A stretch of DNA of 10,409 bases from Bacteroidales bacterium UBA4073 (GTDB lineage Bacteria > Bacteroidota > Bacteroidia > Bacteroidales > Tenuifilaceae): assembly GCA_002383425.1 (NCBI GenBank), contig DFYV01000035.1, forward strand, positions 1 through 10,409, written 5' to 3'. The first letter of the stretch is position 1. Each line of letters starts with the position of its first letter. Under the pieces are notes generated by a model. That model made no database searches. It was not told where the DNA came from and saw nothing but the letters and a program-made list of their open reading frames with translations. The translations under genes were made by a program, and so were the position numbers. This document shows positions 1 through 7,025 of this stretch, piece after piece.

Positions 1-100
1 CAACGAACAACGCTTATCAACCATCAACTATTAACACAGCATCACATGGACAAATTATATCATCAACAAAAGATAGATGTTGTTCATCGGTTTTTGAAGT

Positions 101-129
101 TAAAAAAAAGGGCTCAATGCCGAGCCCTT
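101..129 (-). terminator. Rho-independent terminator of gdhA
   Basis: Read on the minus strand, an 8-bp perfect stem (AAGGGCTC/GAGCCCTT, 108-115 and 122-129) with a 6-nt loop runs directly into a tract of eight T (plus-strand A at 102-109, partly shared with the stem). It lies about 28 bp beyond the gdhA stop codon in the correct orientation. This is a textbook intrinsic terminator. Confidence 0.9.
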
Positions 130-156
130 AAAAGTAACAAAATATTTGGATGAAGT

Positions 157-1494
157 TTAGATTAAGCCTTGGTCAAGCATAGCGTTGGCAACCTTGAGGA
201 AACCTGCAACATTAGCACCCTTAACATAGTTTACGTAGCCATTCTTTTCGGTGCCGTGTTTAACACAAGCCTCATGAATGCTCTTCATGATTTGATGTAA
301 ACGGGCATCCACTTCCTCACGTGGCCAGTTGAGTTTCATGCTGTTCTGGGTCATTTCCAGGCCCGAAGTAGCAACACCACCGGCATTAACTGCCTTACCG
401 GGAGCAAATAGAATCTTATTATTCTGGAATACCTCAATAGCTTCGGGGGTACAAGGCATGTTTGCTCCCTCGGCAACGCAAACCACACCATTCTTTACGA
501 GGTTTTGTGCATCTTCTTTGCCAAGCTCATTCTGGGTTGCGCAAGGCATGGCAACATCAACCTTAACCTCCCAAGGACGTTTGCCCGCAAAGAACTTTGC
601 GCCGGGGAATTTCTTGGCGTAAGGTTCAACGATATCCTGGTTCGAGGCACGAAGCTCAAGCATATATGCAATTTTTTCGCCACTAATACCAGCCTCATCG
701 TAGATATAGCCATCGGGGCCAGAAATGGTTACAACCTTTCCGCCCAATTCGGTTACCTTAAGAGTGGCACCCCAGGCAACATTACCAAAGCCCGAAATGG
801 CTACGCGTTTGCCTGCAAACGACATTCCTTTTGTAGCAAGCATTTCCTGAGCAAAATAGGTAGCACCAAAACCGGTAGCCTCAGGACGGATAAGCGAACC
901 ACCCCAGTTGATACCCTTTCCGGTTAAAACGCCTGTATTTTCGCTGGCAAGTTTCTTATACATTCCGTATAAATAGCCAATCTCGCGGCCACCAACCCCA
1001 ATATCACCGGCAGGAACGTCGGTTTCAGGGCCTATATGCTTCCAGAGTTCAAGCATGAACGACTGGCAAAAGCGCATAACTTCAGCATCGCTGCGACCCT
1101 TGGGGTTAAAATCGCTGCCACCCTTTGCACCGCCCATGGGAAGTGTTGTAAGGGCGTTTTTGAAAATCTGCTCAAACCCCAAGAATTTGAGAATCGAAAG
1201 GTTAACGCTTGGGTGAAAACGGAGTCCTCCCTTGTAAGGGCCAATGGCGTTATTGAACTGAACACGGTATCCCAGGTTAACATGAATGTTACCCTCGTCG
1301 TCCATCCAGGGAACCTTAAAGGTGAAAATTCGGTCGGGTTCAACCATGCGTTCAATGATTTTAGCCGATTCAAACTGAGGATTCTGGTTATAAACCTCTT
1401 CGATTGACTCAAGAACTTCACGTACAGCTTGTAAGTACTCCACCTCTCCAGGGTGTTTAGCTTCAAGCTCAGCCATTAATTTATTTACATTCAT
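157..1494 (-). CDS. gdhA: NADP-type glutamate dehydrogenase
   Basis: Catalyses reversible reductive amination of 2-oxoglutarate with ammonium to glutamate in the cytoplasm, a main ammonium-assimilation route. The 445 residues match the usual length of the hexameric small-subunit GdhA (E. coli about 447). Visible motifs are the substrate-binding segment GPYKGGLRFHP (85-95), PMGGAKGG with the catalytic lysine K124, PAGDIGVGGRE with the catalytic aspartate D164, and the dinucleotide-binding loop SGFGNVAWGA (234-243). The C-terminal AGGVATSGLEM segment (371-381) is also typical. NADP preference is inferred from family similarity, not read from a decisive residue. The start MNVNKLMAEL fits the family N-terminus. 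The gene is probably monocistronic: promoter at 1534-1565, terminator at 101-129. The neighbour upstream (1661-4651) is on the same strand but separated by 166 bp containing that promoter. No frameshift or missing motif was seen. Confidence 0.97.
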   Translation of the reverse strand: MNVNKLMAELEAKHPGEVEYLQAVREVLESIEEVYNQNPQFESAKIIERMVEPDRIFTFKVPWMDDEGNIHVNLGYRVQFNNAIGPYKGGLRFHPSVNLSILKFLGFEQIFKNALTTLPMGGAKGGSDFNPKGRSDAEVMRFCQSFMLELWKHIGPETDVPAGDIGVGGREIGYLYGMYKKLASENTGVLTGKGINWGGSLIRPEATGFGATYFAQEMLATKGMSFAGKRVAISGFGNVAWGATLKVTELGGKVVTISGPDGYIYDEAGISGEKIAYMLELRASNQDIVEPYAKKFPGAKFFAGKRPWEVKVDVAMPCATQNELGKEDAQNLVKNGVVCVAEGANMPCTPEAIEVFQNNKILFAPGKAVNAGGVATSGLEMTQNSMKLNWPREEVDARLHQIMKSIHEACVKHGTEKNGYVNYVKGANVAGFLKVANAMLDQGLI

Positions 1495-1533
1495 TGCATT
1501 AACTGTTTTTAGTTATTTAACCTGGTTTTCTTT

Positions 1534-1565
1534 CAAAGGAATAATCCCCTGAAAAAGTTTTCAAA
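1534..1565 (-). promoter_or_regulatory. Putative gdhA promoter
   Basis: On the minus strand, TTTG (1562-1565) is followed after exactly 20 nt by TTCCTTTG (1534-1541). This is one base off the Bacteroidota -7 consensus TAnnTTTG, with normal spacing to the -33 TTTG. Transcription would start near 1528, giving a leader of roughly 30 nt before the gdhA ATG at 1494. Based on consensus only. Confidence 0.5.
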
Positions 1566-1660
1566 ATTGACTTATTAAAATGACATTTCAAAAGGAAAAA
1601 ACAATGAAAAAATATGATGTTAAACATTTTTTTGGCCTTTAACTTATAATTTAAAACCAA

Positions 1661-4651
1661 TTAGCCGTTTTCAGGTTTTAATATAACACCCTGGTTGGTT
1701 TTAGCATCTACCTGAATGGTAAGCGGATGATTGAACTTTACACACCGTAAAAATTTGGTTTCATGCCAGGCGGGGAGTGAGTTTAGGTAATTAACATCGT
1801 AGATGCCATCGTTGAGGTAAGGGTTAACGGTCAGGTATGCCACCCTGAAGGATGTAAGGTTCTGGAAGAAATGGGTACCCTGGCTGGGTTCGACACGAAA
1901 GTTCTCAAGGCCGGCTTCCACTATAACCCGGGCCTGTGATATTTGCGACCACTTAATGGGAATCCCCAACCACGGATCGCTACTACCCCACCGGCCAGGC
2001 CCAATTAAAACGTAATTACGTTGCCAATCGATAAACTTGCTGTTGAGCTCATCGAGCTCCTGGGCAATTTCCTTTGTTTTGGCAGGATTAAAACTATCGG
2101 GCTTGATGTAAATAAAATCGTATATATCCTTTACCTTTCCATGCCCCAAAGCCGATGTTGAGTAAAGCAATGCCTTTTGAACGTCTATTTCGTCCCATTG
2201 CACCAGCTCCGACTGATCGCTTTCAACTATAGGCCTAATCTGCAGAAAGTTAAACAGTCTTGGCATTCCGCTTGGGGAATTTAAGTCTGCAGCAAACTCA
2301 ATTTCGATATGGTTATTCATTTCGCGCTCGCCAATTTTAAGCAGTTCCGATACAATTTTGGCAAGAGGGAAGGTATCGTGCTTAAGGATTGGGGCAAAAG
2401 TAACCAGCTTTAAACCCTCATCGTAATAGCCATCGCGCAAAGTTCCTGAGTGCATATCGTAGGTTGATGTAACAAACTGGAAATCGGGTATCGATGCAGC
2501 CTCTTTAATATCAAGGTTGAAAAGATTAAGGCTATCGTCAACTTTAGGGTCGAAGCTGGCGGGATCGACATTCAGCGCATAAAATTTTTTTTGGGTTTGG
2601 CGCAACGCCATCTCAACCGATGAGAGCTGAAGTATTTTCTTAGGGTATTTAGGCGAAAAGCGAAGTGCCACCCCTCCATCAACTATAAGTTTCCCTAAAC
2701 CAAAACCTATGCTCACAATGCCATCTTCAGTTTTTTCGGAGCCAATGGGGTAAAAATTGATACTTCGGGCTACCCCCGACAAGGTTGGTAGATACATATT
2801 ACCGTATTGGTTTCCACAAACCTCCTGAATAACCACCCCCATCTTTTCCTCATCAATAATATTCTGGGTAGCGTTCATGTATGCCTTGCTTGCCTTATAG
2901 AAAACCGAAGCATATACCGCCTTTATTGCTTTAATCAAAAGTTGCAGCATAAAATCCTGGTTATCGGAATGGGGAACCATATAGGTAGAGTAGATGCCTG
3001 CAAAAGGTTGGTAATGTGAATCCTCAAGTTTGCTTGATGAACGAACGGCCAGAGGGCGTTGAAAAACAGAAATAACTTTTCGCAAATCGATTTTAATTCG
3101 TTCAGGCAGCTTAGCTTTCACAAAAGCTTCAAGGATAACCTCATCGGCTAAATCCTGTAAGGCAATATCATACAGGTTATTAGATTCCATGAACTCATCA
3201 AAAATATCGGTGCTGAGCACAACCGTTCGGGGAATGGTTATTATGGTATTTTCGAACTTGTTGAAAAGGTTATGCTTCCGTATGATCTGGTTTACAAATG
3301 CCAGTCCGCGAGCTTTACCGCCAATCGATCCATCACCAATTCGGGAAAAAAACTTATACTCATCAAAAGTATCGCGGTCAAACTTGGCTATTATGCTCCT
3401 TCCCTTGCTCAACCTGTATGCCGAAATGGCATAATAAATGAACTTACGGGCATCCTCAATGCTTTTAAAATCTTTAAGTCGCATTGGTTTAAAAAGCTGA
3501 GCTATTGAAAAAATGGCTCTGGCATTTAACCATTTTGAAATATCGTTTCGGCTGGAATGGTAAACCAGCGAGCGGTCGGGAATGGTAAGAATAAGCTTTT
3601 GCAGCTGGCTCAAATCCGATGCTCTGGCAATTTCGGCAAACGTATCGGGATCGCGAAAAATGAAGTCGCCAAAACCAAAGTTATTTACAATGTAATTCCT
3701 CAGCTCAAGGCTAAAAGTTTTTGAATACTTATGCAAAAAGCCTACACATAGCTCATCGGCAAAAACCTTATTCGATAATTCCGACGACTGTAGCAGAAAG
3801 GGGATGTTAGGATCTTCAGCCTTAATTTGCTTACAAAGCTGCAATCCAGCCTTGGTGACATGGTCGCGCTTATTGTTTACCTTGTAGCTAATATCGGAAA
3901 TTACACCAAGCACATTACTTTTATACTTATTGTAAATTTCAATAGCCTCATCGTAGGTTGTGGCTAACAATATCTTAGGCCTCCCGCGCATACGTAGCAT
4001 ACGGTGATGCTCGTTCAGCGCTTCGGTCATGAACATACGGGCTTGCCGAAAAATTATTTTGTAAATATTTGGCAAAAACGACGAGTAGTAACGAACGGAA
4101 TCCTCAACAAGAATTATTGCCTGAACACCGATTTGGAGGATATCATGGTCGGCATTCATTTTATCCTCAATAAGCTTGATAATGGCTAATAGAAGATCGG
4201 CATTACCAAGCCAGCAGAAAACATAGTCGATTGCGCTTAAATCCTCGTTCTGCAGGCGCATGGAAACCTCACGCGAGAATGGCGTTAGAACAACAATAGG
4301 GATTGAAGGGTATCGCTGCTTTATCATTTCGGCCAACCTGAAGGTATCAATTTCGCCAACGTTAAGCATCGATATAATAAGGTCGATATGCTCCTCCTGC
4401 AGAATTTTTAACACTTCACGAGCCGAATGCGCCTGAATAAAAACGGGGGGATAACGCAAGTTAAGTGATACATACTCGTTGAAAATCTGCTCATCAATAC
4501 GTCCATCCTCCTCAAGCAGAAACGCATCGTAGCTGCTGCAAATAAGCAATACCTTGTATATTCGCTTCTGCATCAACTTATCGAACGAAGTATCGTAAAT
4601 ATCAAGCTGAAAGGAATTGAGATAAGCCTGTTCGCCAAATAATTTCAACAT
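1661..4651 (-). CDS. Receiver-domain / PEP-pyruvate-binding (PPDK_N) fusion protein, not a complete PEP synthase
   Basis: A 996-residue cytoplasmic protein, often annotated 'phosphoenolpyruvate synthase' in Bacteroidota. An N-terminal receiver-like domain (about 33-165) has serine (S94) where the phospho-aspartate should be. A second receiver (about 177-327) keeps the full set: acidic pair E183/D184, acceptor D253, S289/S290 and K308. The PPDK_N ATP-grasp-like domain (about 431-812) shows GGKARGL (444-450), RSSSKLED (537-544), FAGIYST (550-556) and the closing QIRP (804-807). The C-terminus has GPGRWGSSDPW (884-894) but neither the phosphohistidine swivel domain nor the PEP-binding barrel, so classical PEP synthesis by this chain alone is unlikely. 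An in-frame upstream ATG at 4750 would overlap apbE and add 33 residues unlike the family. I chose the ATG at 4651, a short lead-in before the conserved LMQKRIYKVLLIC. Actual reaction unknown; a phosphotransfer or ATP-dependent regulatory role is inference. Confidence 0.85.
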   Translation of the reverse strand: MLKLFGEQAYLNSFQLDIYDTSFDKLMQKRIYKVLLICSSYDAFLLEEDGRIDEQIFNEYVSLNLRYPPVFIQAHSAREVLKILQEEHIDLIISMLNVGEIDTFRLAEMIKQRYPSIPIVVLTPFSREVSMRLQNEDLSAIDYVFCWLGNADLLLAIIKLIEDKMNADHDILQIGVQAIILVEDSVRYYSSFLPNIYKIIFRQARMFMTEALNEHHRMLRMRGRPKILLATTYDEAIEIYNKYKSNVLGVISDISYKVNNKRDHVTKAGLQLCKQIKAEDPNIPFLLQSSELSNKVFADELCVGFLHKYSKTFSLELRNYIVNNFGFGDFIFRDPDTFAEIARASDLSQLQKLILTIPDRSLVYHSSRNDISKWLNARAIFSIAQLFKPMRLKDFKSIEDARKFIYYAISAYRLSKGRSIIAKFDRDTFDEYKFFSRIGDGSIGGKARGLAFVNQIIRKHNLFNKFENTIITIPRTVVLSTDIFDEFMESNNLYDIALQDLADEVILEAFVKAKLPERIKIDLRKVISVFQRPLAVRSSSKLEDSHYQPFAGIYSTYMVPHSDNQDFMLQLLIKAIKAVYASVFYKASKAYMNATQNIIDEEKMGVVIQEVCGNQYGNMYLPTLSGVARSINFYPIGSEKTEDGIVSIGFGLGKLIVDGGVALRFSPKYPKKILQLSSVEMALRQTQKKFYALNVDPASFDPKVDDSLNLFNLDIKEAASIPDFQFVTSTYDMHSGTLRDGYYDEGLKLVTFAPILKHDTFPLAKIVSELLKIGEREMNNHIEIEFAADLNSPSGMPRLFNFLQIRPIVESDQSELVQWDEIDVQKALLYSTSALGHGKVKDIYDFIYIKPDSFNPAKTKEIAQELDELNSKFIDWQRNYVLIGPGRWGSSDPWLGIPIKWSQISQARVIVEAGLENFRVEPSQGTHFFQNLTSFRVAYLTVNPYLNDGIYDVNYLNSLPAWHETKFLRCVKFNHPLTIQVDAKTNQGVILKPENG

Positions 4652-4699
4652 AACCCAATTTTTTGGCAATTTACAAAAAAAGTATCCTAAAGGGTGTTC

Positions 4700-4727
4700 T
4701 TGGGTTTGGCTATTCAACCTACCTTTG
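4700..4727 (+). promoter_or_regulatory. Putative apbE promoter
   Basis: TTG (4700-4702), 17 nt, then TACCTTTG (4720-4727), a perfect match to the Bacteroidota -7 element TAnnTTTG. The expected transcription start, about 6-8 nt further, falls around 4733-4735, only some 7-9 nt before the apbE ATG at 4742, so the leader would be extremely short. The 90-bp divergent intergenic region also has to hold the promoter of the minus-strand gene starting at 4651. For that one I see no clean match, only TACTTTTTTTG on the minus strand at 4674-4684. Confidence 0.55.
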
Positions 4728-4741
4728 TAAAAAAATGATAT

Positions 4742-5737
4742 ATGCGACACCTTTGGTTTATAGCGCTGAGCGTGCTAATACTTGCAAGTTGCAAAACCCC
4801 AAAAAGTTACACAAAAATTGAAGGGTTTACACAGGGAACTACTTATAGCATATCCTATTACGACTCGCTAAACAGAAATTTTTCGCCTCAAATCGATTCC
4901 ATTCTAAGCAGGATTGACTATTCAATGTCGATTTACAATAACAGCTCTACAATCAGCAAACTAAATAGTAACCAGTCCGATAGCATTGATAATCTTTTAA
5001 AAGAGGTAATACTTGCCTCGTTCGATATTTATAGGCAAACCGATGGAGCATTCGATATTACCGTAGGTCCGATTGTCAGGGCTATTGGCTTTGGTCCCGA
5101 CAAAACAGATGGAATCGATTCGGCAAAAATAAAATCGTTACTGCCACTTATTGGGATGGATAAAATTCGCATTGAAGGGAACCGCCTTATAAAGGAAGAT
5201 AGTAGCATTCAGCTTGATGTTAATGCCATTGCCCAGGGCTTTACCGTGGATGTAATTGGAGAGTTTCTGGAAAGTAAGGGCATTAAAAACTACCTTGTGG
5301 AGGTAGGAGGCGAAATTACTGCCAGGGGTATAAATACAAAAGGAACCGAATGGGTTGTTGGCATCGACAAGCCGGTGGAATCGGCAATACCCGGTGAGAA
5401 CATACAGGCAAAAGTATTGCTCAGCAATGGCTACGGGTTAGCCACATCGGGCAACTACCGGAAGTTTATTGAGGTAAATGGGCAGAAGTACGCCCACACC
5501 ATAAACCCTAAAACCGGATTTCCTGAGCTGAACGACCTTTTAAGTGCTACCGTGGTAGCACCAACTGCCGCCAAAGCCGATGCCCTTGCCACTGCTTTCA
5601 TGGTAAAAGGGCTTGAATGGAGCAAAAAGTTCGTTGCAAGCAACAAAAATGTTGACGCCTACCTTGTTTATTCCGATTCGCTTGGAAACTACCAATCGTG
5701 GATGAACAAAGGAATGGAAAAGAGAATTTTACCTTAG
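4742..5737 (+). CDS. apbE: FAD:protein FMN transferase, ApbE-family lipoprotein
   Basis: Transfers FMN from FAD to a threonine/serine of target flavoproteins such as NqrB, NqrC or RnfG/RnfD subunits, at the periplasmic face of the inner membrane. The 331 residues are typical of ApbE. The N-terminus is a lipoprotein signal peptide ending in the lipobox VLILASC, with lipidated Cys17. Family motifs in order: TQGTTYSISYY (30-40), SMSIYNNSSTISKLN (61-75), FDITVGPIV (104-112), DVNAIAQGF (159-167; glutamine where many homologues have lysine), VEVGGEI (186-192), ATSGNYRKF (234-242), HTINPKTGFP (252-261) and KADALATAFMVKG (278-290), with D280 and T284 in the usual metal/flavin-site region. Its stop codon abuts the stop codon of the convergent NqrM-like gene with no spacer, which fits a shared role in maturing an Nqr/Rnf-type complex (inference). 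Confidence 0.95.
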   Translation: MRHLWFIALSVLILASCKTPKSYTKIEGFTQGTTYSISYYDSLNRNFSPQIDSILSRIDYSMSIYNNSSTISKLNSNQSDSIDNLLKEVILASFDIYRQTDGAFDITVGPIVRAIGFGPDKTDGIDSAKIKSLLPLIGMDKIRIEGNRLIKEDSSIQLDVNAIAQGFTVDVIGEFLESKGIKNYLVEVGGEITARGINTKGTEWVVGIDKPVESAIPGENIQAKVLLSNGYGLATSGNYRKFIEVNGQKYAHTINPKTGFPELNDLLSATVVAPTAAKADALATAFMVKGLEWSKKFVASNKNVDAYLVYSDSLGNYQSWMNKGMEKRILP

Positions 5738-5920
5738 CTAAATTCCCTTGCTGGCAATATTTGCACTACAACTTGAACCTCCACCACAACCGCAGGAGTA
5801 CCCAATATCGGAATCGTTACAGCTACCCTTGCGGCGTTTAAATATGGTTTTGAGCGATAGCCCAAAAACGACTAACCCTAAAAGTAAAACAACCACCCCA
5901 ATAAGCTTAAGTAATGCCAT
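5738..5920 (-). CDS. Small Cys-rich single-TM protein, NqrM-like
   Basis: A 60-residue protein with one N-terminal membrane helix (about 4-24), a basic stretch KTIFKRRKGSC, then a cysteine cluster C34-x8-C43-x-C45-x5-C51. This layout (TM helix, basic GSC motif, closely spaced Cys with CxC) resembles NqrM, a small factor needed to mature the Na+-translocating NADH:quinone reductase, thought to deliver iron for its membrane Cys4 iron centre. NqrM is commonly encoded beside apbE, and apbE is the immediate convergent neighbour here. The Cys spacing is not identical to proteobacterial NqrM, so the assignment is a proposal. I start at the ATG at 5920; a TTG two codons upstream (5926) is possible. 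Probably cotranscribed with the gene at 5936-6181, 15 nt upstream. No Shine-Dalgarno is visible. Confidence 0.8.
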   Translation of the reverse strand: MALLKLIGVVVLLLGLVVFGLSLKTIFKRRKGSCNDSDIGYSCGCGGGSSCSANIASKGI

Positions 5921-5935
5921 AATCAAATCGTTTAG

Positions 5936-6181
5936 TTAATCAACCTCACATACGTGCCCGTAACAGGTGGAACAATCAACACTCTTTGCATTTTTCCTCC
6001 AGCTTTTGATTTCCTCGGTGCGAGGGCATGAAACCCCACGTTTCCGTAATTCCTTGCTATGTCCAACTGATGTTTCGGGAAACCTATGGCTTTTATGGAA
6101 TACTATTTTCACAGCCATTCCGAATAGAGCCAAACCAAGAATGAAGGAGGCAACAAGTACTAATTTCAAAACTAACATCAT
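5936..6181 (-). CDS. Small Cys-rich single-TM protein, paralogue of the downstream NqrM-like gene
   Basis: An 81-residue protein (80 if the second of two tandem ATGs is used). One N-terminal membrane helix (about 4-27) is followed by a cytoplasmic tail with FPETSVGHSKELRKRGVSC and four cysteines (C52, C70, C73, C78). The helix region parallels that of the next gene: both read LKL, ILGL/LLGL, a V/L-F-G step and then K-x-x-F, which suggests tandem duplication followed by divergence of the tails. The FPET-x-VG-x-x-KE-x-RKRG-x-x-C segment matches, from memory, unnamed small proteins in other Bacteroidota. No function is established. A metal- or Fe-S-related assembly role is guessed from the cysteines and from the neighbouring NqrM-like and apbE genes. 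A promoter-like TATCTTTG lies 14 nt upstream, making this the first gene of a two-gene operon. Confidence 0.75.
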   Translation of the reverse strand: MMLVLKLVLVASFILGLALFGMAVKIVFHKSHRFPETSVGHSKELRKRGVSCPRTEEIKSWRKNAKSVDCSTCYGHVCEVD

Positions 6182-6195
6182 TCTATAATTTTCAA

Positions 6196-6225
6196 CAAAG
6201 ATAAACTGTTTACCATCATTGTAAA
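6196..6225 (-). promoter_or_regulatory. Putative promoter of the two Cys-rich small-protein genes
   Basis: On the minus strand, TATCTTTG (6196-6203) matches the -7 consensus TAnnTTTG. At 18 nt upstream lies TTTA (6222-6225), one base from the -33 TTTG. The ATG of the first gene is at 6181, giving a leader of roughly 8 nt, again very short as for apbE. Confidence 0.5.
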
Positions 6226-6235
6226 TGGTTAACAG
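6206..6235. promoter_or_regulatory. Inverted repeat overlapping the -33 region, possible operator
   Basis: CTGTTTACCAT (6206-6216) and ATGGTTAACAG (6225-6235) form 11-bp arms with one mismatch around an 8-bp centre. The dyad covers the spacer and -33 region of the minus-strand promoter at 6196-6225. Position and symmetry suit a binding site for a dimeric regulator. An alternative is a transcribed hairpin, but it lies upstream of the predicted start site of the operon. Confidence 0.4.
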
Positions 6236-6282
6236 CTAAAACACAATAAAAGTTCATAGGCGAAAGGAATATAAGGCGTGAG

Positions 6283-6310
6283 ACGTTAAACGTTAAACGT
6301 TAAACGTTAG
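6283..6310. repeat. Tandem heptamer repeat (ACGTTAA) x about 4
   Basis: Four head-to-tail units of the 7-mer ACGTTAA, the last ending in G instead of A. It sits in the 290-bp gap between the Cys-rich operon and the transposase remnant, which is otherwise AT-rich with no coding potential that I can see. It may be a slippage-prone simple repeat at the edge of the accessory region. Confidence 0.8.
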
Positions 6311-6400
6311 GTGTAAAGCATTAGGTAAATTAATAAATACTTGAAATTTAACGCTTTGCGTTTCTGGCGTTCTTTACGAAAAACTTCATTTTTAATGAAA

Positions 6401-6440
6401 ATTGGCTTTTTAGATTGAACTTATAAATTAAAAAAGCAAA
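6401..6440 (+). repeat. Dispersed motif, copy 1
   Basis: The segment around CTTTTTAGATTG...GCAAA aligns with 8181-8224 (CTTTTTAGACTG...GCAAA) if a 4-nt gap is allowed. Both begin ATT and end AAGCAAA. A shorter relative, CTTTTAGACTGGAATAATAG, occurs near 6971-6990 just upstream of the T9SS gene. The three copies flank the transposase fragment and the AT-rich gene, so they may be remnants of a mobile or recombination element. The similarity is partial. Confidence 0.35.
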
Positions 6441-6472
6441 CAACGGCAGGTACCTGGCCATACAAAAAAATT

Positions 6473-6775
6473 CTATTTTACGTGTATATGTCTTAGAATG
6501 CCGAGCGAAGTGTCGAACATCACGCTTTCCATTAGCTTATGGTAGCTCAGCCCTTTTACCTCCTTTAAAATCAACGCGGATACCAGGATGTTTACAGGCG
6601 CATTGGGACGAATCGCCTTACCTGAATACAGTGCCCTAAAATCCATTTCGTTGATTATCCTTAGTGCCAGGTGGTAGAGCCACTTTTCCTTTGAACCCGC
6701 TAGCATCTCATGCAGCCTTTTGCTGAGGCCGTTCACAAAGCTAAATAAACCCGGATGGTTGTTGGTCCTGAACAT
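6473..6775 (-). pseudogene. 5' fragment of an IS1182-like transposase gene
   Basis: Encodes 100 residues corresponding to the N-terminal (DUF772-type) domain of IS1182/IS1380-like DDE transposases, normally about 450-550 residues. Visible hallmarks are FRALYSGKAIRPNAPVNILV (51-70), then ILKEVKGLSYHKLMESVMFD (74-93), the usual 'GRPP-hydrophobic-L-x-LK-x-x-x-LS-x-x-x-L-x-E-x-x-x-x-D' layout. The frame ends with a stop just where the conserved F/R-x-x-L segment should lead to the catalytic domain, and the DNA beyond (plus coordinates below 6473) is AT-rich and non-coding. The catalytic triad is therefore absent and the element cannot transpose by itself. No clear terminal inverted repeat was found. 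It marks a past insertion/deletion at the start of the accessory region. Confidence 0.8.
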
Positions 6776-6955
6776 GCTGTGTGTATTTTGTCAAAACAGA
6801 TATAGGTGCTACTTAGCTGATATTTACAATAAATAAGTTCTACGTGAAATATGTAACGCTCTGAATATATGATAGATAAAATTTATTAATAACCCATTAA
6901 TAACTTTTAGTAAAAATGTTAATAAGCTTTAGCTGCTAATATGAAATTATATGCT

Positions 6956-6963
6956 TATATTTG
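6956..6963 (+). promoter_or_regulatory. Putative -7 element of the T9SS cargo gene
   Basis: TATATTTG matches the TAnnTTTG consensus and lies 62 bp upstream of the ATG at 7026, leaving a leader of around 55 nt. A convincing -33 TTTG at the expected distance is not seen, and the region is AT-rich, so chance matches are likely. The 250-bp gap 6776-7025 holds nothing else I can support. Confidence 0.35.
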
Positions 6964-7025
6964 AATAAGAACTTTTAGACTGGAATAATAGCACTAATTA
7001 ACATATTTTCTATATAGCAGCATCT

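Noticed and set aside
505..927. 140-codon plus-strand frame within gdhA
   Set aside because: Antisense shadow of the conserved gdhA coding sequence, with no recognisable protein features.
1495..1660. Search for a terminator of the receiver/PPDK_N gene
   Set aside because: The T-rich stretches on the minus strand have no convincing stem before them, so no terminator is called.
4652..4750. 33-residue N-terminal extension of the receiver/PPDK_N protein
   Set aside because: It would overlap the apbE start and its promoter, and has no similarity to the family N-terminus. The ATG at 4651 is the better start.
6885..6927. Repeated ATTAATAAC words upstream of the T9SS gene
   Set aside because: Only two exact copies and a poor third, in very AT-rich DNA; chance is a sufficient explanation.
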